From: Chara braunii
Lineage: Eukaryota; Streptophyta; Charophyceae; Charales; Characeae
NCBI GenBank assembly: GCA_003427395.1
Contig: BFEA01001079.1
Location: 115,331-171,217, forward strand
DNA: 55,887 nt
Direction of reading: 5' to 3'
Every line of letters begins with the position of its first letter. Position 1 is the stretch's first letter. Both the position numbers and the translations under genes were made by a program. Positions 44,125 to 53,369 of the stretch are shown in pieces. The notes under the pieces were generated by a model. The model ran no database searches and was not told the origin of the DNA. It saw only the letters and a list, made by a program, of their open reading frames with translations.

Positions 44125-44462
44125 TTTTTATTATTACTTTTATTATTATTATTATATTAGTGTTATTATTATTTTTCTGCAATCAGACTTGTTTTCATTC
44201 ACATTTCTTATGCATGCAAACATGGGTGCAGCAAATTGGCGACAATCACCCACTCAAATTTAGAGATATGGTAGCCGAGAACACAGTTTGGATACAAGTT
44301 CACTTCATTGGCTATAGCGACGCGGCGCCCAACAACTCTCTATTCGCACACACAGGATCACCTTGGATGCCACACATGCAGCACTCTGCATACCCGCCCA
44401 CACGCACACTACACTGCACCTACGTCTATGGTTACTCTCCTTCAGCCCGCTGCACTCTCTAG
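44125..44462. other. Unassigned, ATT-rich then mixed sequence
   Basis: Starts with (ATT)n-like sequence that may still belong to the repeat before it. No gene recognised. Confidence 0.5.
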
Positions 44463-45405
44463 GCATATGCAGGCCACTAGTACACAGTCACGTACACAGA
44501 TACACAGTCACACAGTGCACACATACAGATACACAGTCGCACAGTCCCAGTGCTACGAACATAGTGATATACACAGTGATACTTACACACGGAAACAAGA
44601 AACACAGTCACACAGTCACATAGTGACACGTACACAAGTGACAAAGTGACACACACAGATACACACAGAGAGAAATAATGACACACATACACATACACGG
44701 TGAATACACAGATACACAGTGGTACACTGCAACCCACAGTGGAAAAATACACAGACATACGGTAACACACACACAGATACATGGCCACGCAGATACATAG
44801 CGATGCGGAGTGACACACTCAGATACACAGTCACACCGTGACACACAGTGCACAGTTGCATACACAGTCACGTTGTGACAGACACACAGTCACTGTGCCA
44901 CAGACACATTATGACAGACAAAGTGCGCAGTTACATACACAATGCATAGTCACATACTCAGTGCACGGACACACAGTCACGGTGCACATACACAGTGCAT
45001 GATGACACACAGTGTACAGCCACATGCACAGTACACAGTGAAAACACACAGTCACGATGACACAGATATTGTGACACATACACAGGGTCACACACATAGA
45101 CTCAGGATCACATACATTGTGACACAAATATACAGTCACACACGTACACGGTGTTGCACGACACAGACACAATGTCACGCAGACGGTGACTCAGATACAC
45201 AGTCACACCGTGACGCACAGTCACACTATGTCCAACACGCATCCATAGTAAAAAACACACATGGTCACACGGTGATACATACGCAAGTGACACGGATACT
45301 GTGACAGACACAGTATCACACATTGTGACACACGCACAGACACTATGATACATGCACAAATACAGTGACACACAGTCACACAGTGACCCTCAGACACAGG
45401 GATTT
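44463..45405. repeat. Degenerate ACACAGTCACA satellite
   Basis: About 940 bp made of ACACAGT, CACACAGTGACA and ATACACAG words without a fixed period. ORFs through it on both strands (HTHTQSHS-like, or C/V/Y-rich on -) are by-products of the composition. Confidence 0.88.
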
Positions 45406-45424
45406 TTCTAAGGGAGTAAACTAG

Positions 45425-46090
45425 CGAGCGCGATAAGAGGAGCGAGGCTCCGAGAAGCCTGCCTTATCGCAATAAACGGCACGGATGGTAATAAGAGAAG
45501 CAAGGCTCCGAGAAGCCTGCCTTATTACCAACCAGCCGTGCGTCAGTGTAAGACGGTGATAAGAGTACCAAGGCTCCGAGAAGCCTGCCTTATTACCAAT
45601 CAGTCGTGCGTCAGTGTAAGTGAGCGATAAGGCTCCGAGAAGCCTGCCTTATCGCAATAAACGGCACGGACGGTGATAAGAGAAGTAGGGCTCCGAGAAG
45701 CCTGCCTTATCGCAATAAACGGCACGGACGGTGATAAGAGAAGTAGGGCTCCGAGAAGTCTGCCTTATTACCAGCCAGCCGTGCGACATTGTAAGTGAGC
45801 GATAAGAGGAGTGAGGCTCCGAGAAGCCTGCCTTATCGCAATAAACGACACGGACGGTGATAAGAGAAGCAGGGCTCCGAGAAGCCTGCCTTATTACCAA
45901 CCAGTCGTGCGTCAGTGTAAGACGGTGATAAGAGTAGCAAGGCTCCGATAAGCCTCCCTTATTACCAACAAGTCGTGCGTCATTGTAGGACGGTGATAAG
46001 AGTAGCAAGGCTCCGAGAAGCCTGCCTTATTGCCCGCCAGTCGTTTTTCGATACTAAACAACAATAGGAGAAGCGAGACCCCATAAGGTC
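45425..46090 (+). repeat. Satellite of 57-68 bp units, each a hairpin with compensating stem changes
   Basis: About ten units, at about 45428, 45486, 45552, 45622, 45672, 45730, 45798, 45855, 45923 and 45990, plus a worn one at 46048. Common centre AGGCTCCGAGAAGCCT forms an inner stem. Outer arms come in matched pairs: GCGATAAG...CTTATCGC or GGTAATAAG...CTTATTACC, plus GGTGATAAG...CTTATTACC (a G-U pair if RNA). Linkers alternate between AATAAACGGCACGGAC and AACCAGTCGTGCGTCAG types, which are themselves partly complementary (GGCACGG/CCGTGC). Confidence 0.88.
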
Positions 46091-46924
46091 CACCCTATCA
46101 CAAGCAGACGCCCAGTGAAGATGAGTAGATCTCGGTGGTCTACCATACTGTTACTAATCTTCTCGATAAACAGGAAAACGTGAAAGCCCTGAAAATAGAT
46201 GAATCAATTACTGACAGACCGCTTTCTGATTCTACTGAGGTAGAGCTAGAAGGAATGTGACTCCGTGTAATATGTCCTGCTATCTTAACCTCTTGATTCA
46301 TATTTATCTTCTGACTCTATTTCAGATGCGTGATGATGTTTTGCCTGTGCAGGTCTTAAGTGGGGAATCATATGATAAGGCAGAAAATAGTAGTGATGTT
46401 AGTTTTATACTTCTCTTCCTTTAGACGACTATCTCTAAGAGATTGGTCTGATAAGAGGTTAGAGAGGTTGCCTAGAGGGAGTTATATCGATGTAGTATTA
46501 TTTCCGACTAAAACGAAGTTCACTATATTGAACTTCAGATAGGGTCATGTCGATGGCAAAGAGGTGTTGAGACCGTGTTGACCTGTGTGTGATTGCAGGT
46601 CAACTTGATCAAGAAGACTCATTATGAGTCTATACAAGACTACATGTTGTTGCCTTATGGTAACAGGTTGGTCCGCCAACTCAACCCTCACTCACCTTCT
46701 ACCCCCACACTTTACATCAACCTTTGCACCAAAATGGCGTTTCTGATTTTTGTGTCGTTGTCGAAAGAGTCTGAGTTTTGTCAAAAGAGGTCCTTGAATG
46801 ACTAATTCGAAAACGGAATGTCTGGCTAAAAGGTTTGAAAGCATAAGTGTAATGTGTGTAAAAGTGAATGAATGATTGACTCTGTTAGGATCGTGTAATG
46901 TGATTGACTCTTGTCTGCAGGTCA
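46091..46924. other. Unassigned spacer
   Basis: No gene recognised. Short ORFs only. Contains GTGATTGCAGGTCAACTTGATC at about 46590, faintly like sequence near the palindrome in the giant LTR, which may indicate the upstream part of the divergent LTR ending at 48379. Confidence 0.4.
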
Positions 46925-47446
46925 CAACAGAAAACTTTCCCTGAATTAAATAATCATTCTAGAATAAAATTACATTCTAAATTTCAAATTTTCATTCCAT
47001 CTTAAAAAATATCATTCCAATTTTAAAAATTTTCGTGTTACTTGAAAACTTTCCTTCCAAGAATGGGGTATCCCTTCTTATTTGAACTGTATGCTAGAGA
47101 TGGAATAAAAGTCTCGATGAGTTCATGAAATATTTTAATTGGACTGCCATTCTAAGCAAGGATTTTCAGTCATAAATAGGTTAATCCAATCTAAATTAGA
47201 CGATATTCGTTGTAGTAGAATGAAAGTCTAATTAAAATATTTCATAAACTCGTCCAGACTTTCATTCCATATTAAACAAATAGATGTAGTTGGAAGGGAA
47301 AGCTCATATTTAGACGGGAACTTATCAAATTAAATTGAAAATTTTAAAATTGGACAAACATTGGAATGATAATTTATAAATATGAAGGATTTTTTTTTTA
47401 TGGAATGTTTTTTCAACTTTCATTTCTCATGGGAATTTTTCTGTTG
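46925..47446. mobile_element. Foldback/MITE-like element, 522 bp
   Basis: Outer ends are CAACAGAAAACTTTCCC and its near-perfect inverse GGGAATTTTTCTGTTG. The inner halves are complementary for about 55 bp around the centre: GTCTCGATGAGTTCATGAAATATTTTAATTGG-type sequence at 47108-47153 pairs with 47216-47265. AT-rich, no ORF. Structure of a non-autonomous foldback element; no clear target duplication. Confidence 0.65.
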
Positions 47447-47989
47447 CAGTAAAACGACCAGCCACATGCTATTCACGGCAACCCATTGAGAAACTTATGT
47501 TATCTTGGACCTTGATCCAGATGTTCCATCAGTGCGCGATTGGTTTGAGTACCCAACCTTGGCTTTTTTTTTTTTTTCCCTGATTGTCAAGAAGATTATG
47601 ATTATTGCTAGGTCGACAAACTTTATTCATTTCATGTTCATTTCATTTTTACATGTTTAAAAGGTCAATGACCTATGTTTTCCCTTGATGAATTTGGACT
47701 GTTTATGTGAATGTGTTACGTATATGTGACATCTTCTCGCCTAATTACTCAGCCTTATCTCACTTCACATATATGTACGCTGTGACAAAGGGTTTTCATA
47801 GAGAGATATGTCGAATGGACTTAATCTCAAGGTAAGATGGGTATGTGTCTTATATGCAACCCCTGATAATTTAAGTACTGAGAGGGATCCTGCTTTGGAA
47901 AAAAAGAGCTAGGTTATGAGTCATACCTATTGGAACTATTTATAGGCAAAGCGTAGTATGAGCGAACGTTCATTAGTCGAGTCGACCTG
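47447..47989. other. Unassigned spacer
   Basis: No gene; T-rich run at 47565-47579. May be the worn upstream part of the divergent LTR. Confidence 0.4.
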
Positions 47990-48379
47990 ATTTGTAAGTC
48001 GGTCCGGGAGATCAGCGCCCCGATGCCCGACGCGTATACGGGTCAATCTTAGACGTTCAACGGCGCGTATGCCTATGCTACGGCGAGCGAGCAAACGCCC
48101 TCGGCTGGCTTACCTCTACGATTGCAAGCAAAAACCTTCACACGTGAGTAGCTCAGCAGGGATACGCCACCTTAGGGATGGTGACAGCTCCCGGAGGTGG
48201 AGGTGAGTTGTACCTCGCGGGACCTCTGTCAAATCGCAGGGAGCCACGAGAGGTATAGCTAGCGCGCACGGTCGGAGTTAGTCTTAGCTGAAACACTTCT
48301 AAAACTCTTGCGTGATGCATCCGTGAGGTCCGACACAAAAATTACTTTACGTCTGGGTGTAAGACCACCGCACCCGATA
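47990..48379 (+). mobile_element. 3' end of a divergent giant-type LTR (fourth member)
   Basis: Colinear with the last 500 bp of copies A-C: CAAACGCCCTCGGCTGG(C/T)..ACCTCTACGATTGCAA, GGTGACAGCTCCC, GGTGGAG|GTGAGT (donor at 48203), CTCGCGGGA, GAGAGGTAT, TTGCGTGA. Ends ACCCGATA before the primer site, so the terminal GACA is altered. The upstream limit cannot be placed. Confidence 0.72.
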
Positions 48380-48381
48380 GG

Positions 48382-48399
48382 TGGCGCCGTTGCTAGGGA
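48382..48399 (+). promoter_or_regulatory. tRNA-Asp primer-binding site, fourth member
   Basis: TGGCGCCGTTGCTAGGGA, differing from the site of element B at two positions (CG to TA, as expected from deamination), and two bases after the LTR end as in element B. Confidence 0.8.
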
Positions 48400-50600
48400 C
48401 CTTCGGTTGCCTGACGGAGTCCTATGCGAACGGATCTAAGTGTGATAAATTGAAGTCCTCGCAAGACGACAACCTTAATTTAATTGTCAGCATGATTATC
48501 GTTAATAAGGGTGACCACCGACAATGGGTTAACCCGTTGCCGGGGATCTCGCTTTCCAGCCGAGGTCATCAGTGAACGAACTCGGGTATGGTAAGACGAT
48601 GATCAAGACAAAATGACAACCTTTAAAAGAGCTAACATAACTTGTGATATATGAGTTGAGTTACCGTAGGATAGACACTTAGAATGTTACACGCATGAGG
48701 AAAGTGTGAAGTCACGTCGGCAATGCCAATAAATGTCACATTGCTCGACAATTAGGCTACCTACTTAAAGACTCTAAGCATTAGCGACGACATTTGTCAT
48801 ATAGTCTGAGTACCAGATTGTAGATTAAATTAACTCTATTAGTCATTACTTACGTATTCTAACCAGATCATCGAATTGTTGAAGTCATATGATATAGGTC
48901 TTAATGGTAAACTCGGTCTCTCAGCGGTTGTCTTACTGAGAGGATGTACCGTGTGACATATGATTCCATCATGATCTACTTGAGATAATTGTCTTCTCCA
49001 AGGCTCTGCTTAATATGATATGATGATGAGGGTATTTGTCTAAAGAGTTAACAAATTCGTGAAGTTGTAATGACAAAAGGTTACTGCGCTTTTGTATGGT
49101 AGGTGCATTTTAGTGGTAGGGAGCATTTGTATATTAGGATCTGTCAAAATACAAAAGGGTTTTGGCATCTTGCATATATTTTGAAAAGAACAAGCTGGGA
49201 AATCCGATTATAATTTTATTGTGGGATGGTATGAAGTGAGTCCTACTATGCATAGTTGTCTTGACAGTTAGGAGTCGACCACTTACTAAATATCTTATTA
49301 GAATATTATGGCAACGTGATGTAGAGTCTGATGGATAAGGTTGCTTATTTGGAGTATGATTCAACCCTTAGGAGATTATGAAATATAAATTAATTATTTC
49401 ATCACTCACTTAGTGACTGACTAATCATTAAGGGTGAATAGTGTAAGTATAGTGAGCGTAATATTAGGTTATCTACTTGAAAAATGGTTATCCTTTTGCG
49501 GTTGTATATATAAAATATGATAGTGAATCAGCCGTATGAGTAATTACGTGGAGAGTCTAACTACATTAAAAGTCATATGAATAGACTCGAGCATTACCAA
49601 TTAATTAAGCATCGAAAATTGTATCATGGGAAAAGATGAAAGTGAGACTATCTATTTAAAATACCCATCTCCTCCAGTACCATACTCATTATGATCAAAG
49701 TATGAGAGTATCCACTTAAGGGGTTATCCAACTTTCCGAGTTACTATATTATTCCCACTATGGTAAATGTGTATGAATGAGTATGAAAGGAATGTAAGAG
49801 GGAATAAATGATATATGTTTTAAAGTGACGTATCATTATATGTCTTGTTCGTGGTTGAGTGAAGTTTGAATTGTATGTATTTTAATTGATTGTTTGGTGA
49901 TTGTTTGAGTCTGCCTGGATATGTTTATGAATTGCTCTCCTCAATAAGGGTAGGAAAATTGTATCAAATCCACGTTCGGCATGGGACCGAAGGTGAATGG
50001 AGTGACCAACCCTTGAAGAGAAGAAACTCTCTCAGTGGAGGTCAGCATGCAAAAACTTTCCTTAGGAGATTGCAACGTTGATTGGTACCTTTGTCTGGGA
50101 ATCTTGAAGAGGGTATAGTTAAGTCCTGTAGGCGGTAATGAGACTCACACCGGAACAATGTTCTTGATCCACAGTGAAGTGTTGCCATTTTTCCTTATAC
50201 ATGAGAGATGACTACATTATCGACGAAAAGGAGGAAGGTGTTCAAGGCCTTGTTTGATTTCTGACGGTGAGTCAGACGACTACTACTTAGTCTGAGCACG
50301 CTTGGAGTGGTAGCCCAAGCGGGGTTCATGCTAGGTGGGTCCACCACACCCTGAAAAGGTATAGTCTTACCAATCAGCCTTTCGACGAGTGTAAATGAGG
50401 TTGTCTGACTGTGCTCAATGAGGTCAGTCAGGTACAAGCACTGGAATCGGAGGGAGATGTGGTGAGGCTTAGTCCTAGAAGCGGGGCTCGGGATCTGAGA
50501 TGTTATCCTTTGATTGGATTACACCACCCGTCGGCACAATATACCCCTATTAAGCCTGAAGGAGTAGTATATTTTTTTGTCATTGTTATCATTGTCATTG
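48400..50600 (+). other. Leader of the fourth giant-LTR member
   Basis: No ORF of note. The parts at about 49980-50560 match the leader of element B (inverted, 25490-24930), including GGTGAATGGAGTGACC, CACCGGAACAATGTTC and GCGGGGCTCGGGATCTGAG. The 48.4-49.9 kb part is AT-rich and shows only scattered similarity. The family's ORFs would be expected downstream but are not found. Confidence 0.65.
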
Positions 50601-51565
50601 TAACTTCATTGTGGTTTGTTCTTGGGCAGTCTCAATTGTAACAATTGTTCTCATTGTTAATGAGGATACCAACTCATATTTCTTTGAATTGGTATGACTA
50701 AATATTTTGATATCGTATGATTTATTATTTATTTTTCTTATAGTTTGGAACATCTCTTCTACTACATTGTTTTATTCCTTTTTTTCGGCAGGGAAATGTC
50801 ATTTACACTTGTATTGTAAAGTTCCGTGAAAACAGGGGGAAAACCCTGCGTACAGTGACGAGTTGTATGTGATATGTTTCATCGTTGATGATGTCGATCA
50901 GGATGGTGGAATGTGATTCAATTTGATGATTGTCGTCGAAATGGTTTAATCCATTAGGGCAGCTTCATCCTAATACTCAGATTTGAGTATTGTGCGAGCA
51001 TTCGTGCAATGTATTATTGAAGGCGAAACCTCATGGGTCAGTATGACGGCGACCTAAATTGAGTTTTGTATCTTAGAATTATTATGGACCCTCGGCTCAT
51101 TAATATAATTAGGCAGACATGATAAGTGTCATGCTTGCAAAGACATCAAAGGTTTGTTTTGAAAAGGCGTTGCTCATTTCCTTTATGGGGTTAGTCTGAG
51201 ATAAGTCTGTGAGATCCAAGTGAACGACTCGAACGGAAATGTCGATGTTTTGAGAGATATCTTTGCATCAATGGTAATGTAGAAACCAACATTTTCATTT
51301 CGAATATGGAATAATTTTGTATATTTTGAAAGATCCCCGAGACGCGTGTCTGACCGAGCTGTGATCGAGACTTGGAGGACACGACCTCTAAGTGGCAACC
51401 TGACGATGATCCTTGTTCGTCCACAAAGTGGCAACCTGACAAGGATGAAAATATTTTTGGTGATGATTTTTTTTTTATATATTGAATTCAACATCGTTCG
51501 TCCACTTTAGGAGGTCAGCCTGAGGGACTGAAATTACCAAGACTATAGTGGAAAATTGACATCGT
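50601..51565. other. Unassigned stretch
   Basis: No gene. A short direct repeat, AAGTGGCAACCTGAC, occurs at about 51390 and 51427. Confidence 0.5.
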
Positions 51566-52361
51566 TGGGACGTAACTCCCAACGTGGGTTGCCGACCAAG
51601 TATAACCAGGCAGCGGACCTTCCGGCTTTAGCCTCGAGTTGAGACATGAGGGGTGGCCACCCTGATGAAGGAATCAACTCAGGTAGTTACCGGAGGGGTC
51701 GAATGTAGTTTTTGAAATATGTAAAAATTTTGATGAATAGGACTTATCCGTCATTGCACAACCAATACGGGGACTACCGTTAATATAACAAACACTGTAG
51801 GCCGCAACTCCGGCCTGATCAGCAGGACTGTGGTGGGTCAAGATGGAGACTGCTTGTCCTCCTGTATTAGGTCTCGGGCAGGACAACTGACAACTTTGAA
51901 CATTAATATCAAAATTTGGACATCCAAGGTCTCGGTTAAGACCCGGATTTGAGGGGTCGAGTTCGCATGCGGACAGTGACCCTGAAAACAACTAACGATG
52001 ACCTGGGCCAAAGGTCTAAGAGTGAGGGGAAGGAGGAAGCATTGTCATACTTGACGATTTCATGTACTGTAGTACAGATCAAGTATCCCCACTTCAAGTT
52101 ATTGGATTTATTTTGTATAATGTAGGAGACCCGGGTTAAAATCCCGGTAGTAACAATGACACTCGTTTAATCGGGAGGCCCGTCGGGCTGGTATTTACTT
52201 GTGGCCGCGACATTGAGGGTCGTGGCAGGGAAAAATACTCAAGTGGCAGGTCCGCCTGTATCACCGAAGTAGTGGTAGGTGTATAGGGAACCGGCCGCTG
52301 AGCAGATGAAGACAAGAGTTAACATTTTTAGAGGGTCAGTACCGGTACATAGACAGGTACC
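51566..52361 (+). repeat. Dispersed repeat, copy 2, and following sequence
   Basis: 51566-52000 is the counterpart of 6826-7300. It starts GTTGGGACGTAACTCCCAAC, a hairpin. The part after 52000 leads to CCGGTACATAGACA, the same end sequence that precedes GGTACCTG at copy C. The whole may be a shorter LTR of a related family. Confidence 0.6.
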
Positions 52362-52371
52362 TGCCCAAGCC

Positions 52372-52679
52372 TCAGTGTGCGTCGTAAATCTACCTGACAC
52401 AACATTAACTCAATCAACCCCTCGACCTTTTCGGTCGGAGGGTATTACTACTAATCCTAACCATCGCAGCGCGCATCATAACAACGCACTCTCAAGCTTT
52501 CGAAATTTTCTCACCGATACGCCCCGGCCTCAATGGCCGAGGAACTCGTTTCAAGTGTCACGCTACAGTGCGCACACCCTGTTTATTCCAGACCGGCTTT
52601 GTCTTGGTAGCCGATGCCATCGTGGTGTCGATTGCAAAAAACATGGTCAAATACCCTTGTAAGGGTATTTGGTCCGACA
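52372..52679 (-). mobile_element. 310-bp candidate solo LTR, copy 2
   Basis: Inverse of 37644-37961: on - it begins TGTCGGACCAAATACCC at 52679, with the hairpin CAAATACCCTT/AAGGGTATTTG, and ends ...TTGGGCA at 52372. Joined through GGTACC (52366-52371) to GACA at 52365. Flank beyond 52679 is unrelated to the flank of copy 1, which fixes the boundary. Confidence 0.55.
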
Positions 52680-53189
52680 GTATTCCCAGACCCTATTAAG
52701 CGATGTTCCCGTCGCTAGGGACGTTTATCACGATCGTTCATATAATTCCCCTTATATCGTTTCTCATGATCAAATGAACAGATAAAATATAATCATGATC
52801 GATAACATCACTGGACAGATGATACAATACAATACACGTACCTCTTTATACTTATTTAGAGAAACAAAAGAGTTTGTTATTATTAATGGAGAAAAGATTG
52901 GACATTTTTCTTGTACGTATGAATTTTTGCTCAAAATAAGGCGCCGCACCTTTGATAAGTGGATAGCCAAATCCGAGTCCATTGAAGTATGGTTCAGGAT
53001 TGACATCGTCACCTCCTTGTGGGACGCACACAAACTCAAGTCGACGAGCACTCAGACAGACACGCGGACCAGCAAGCGTGCACTCATGCACAGACTTGGG
53101 AAACGGACTCAGGCCACCGATCGGACTGAGCCCCGCTATCGAACTTATACTTGAGTTGTTCCCTTATTTCTCGAAGTGGGAGCTAGCTC
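52680..53189. other. Unassigned stretch
   Basis: No gene recognised. A 119-codon open frame (52795-53154, +) shows no known motif and no repeat support. Confidence 0.45.
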
Positions 53190-53254
53190 AGTGGATTGAA
53201 GTGCAGATTGTTAAGCGACAGACTCAAGGATCGAATCTGCCTAACCCCTGAGCG
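53190..53254 (+). tRNA. tRNA-like fragment (tRNA-Asn-related, probably SINE or pseudogene)
   Basis: TAGCTCAGTGG fits the polymerase III A box, TTGTTAA resembles the anticodon loop of tRNA-Asn(GTT), and GGATCGAATCT is a B box with two changes. Stems do not pair well enough for a working tRNA. Confidence 0.4.
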
Positions 53255-53298
53255 AGCTCTTTTTGTAGGCAACGAGCTGAAGTACATTCTTACCCCGG

Positions 53299-53366
53299 AT
53301 TCGGTAGGCCGGGACTCGAACCTACGACCTCATATTCAGAATTAATTGTAGACTGCCCCGTTGAAA
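53299..53366 (-). tRNA. tRNA-like fragment on the opposite strand (probably pseudogene)
   Basis: On - GGTTCGAGTCC is a perfect B box followed by CGGCCTACC, preceded by GAGGTCGTA and an anticodon-like CTGAATA. The acceptor and D arms do not fold convincingly. It converges with the fragment at 53190, about 50 bp apart. Confidence 0.4.
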
Positions 53367-53369
53367 CGA

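Noticed and set aside
44463-45405. ORFs of up to 120 codons in the CA-rich tract
   Set aside because: Pure composition effect of ACACAGTCAC words; no stops arise in several frames on either strand.
45425-46090. CRISPR-like array
   Set aside because: Units are tandem without unique spacers, and the setting is a eukaryotic genome. The same applies to the 46-bp and 17-bp arrays.
53190-53366. Functional tRNA genes
   Set aside because: Box elements are present, but acceptor and D stems do not pair properly. Listed only as tRNA-like fragments.
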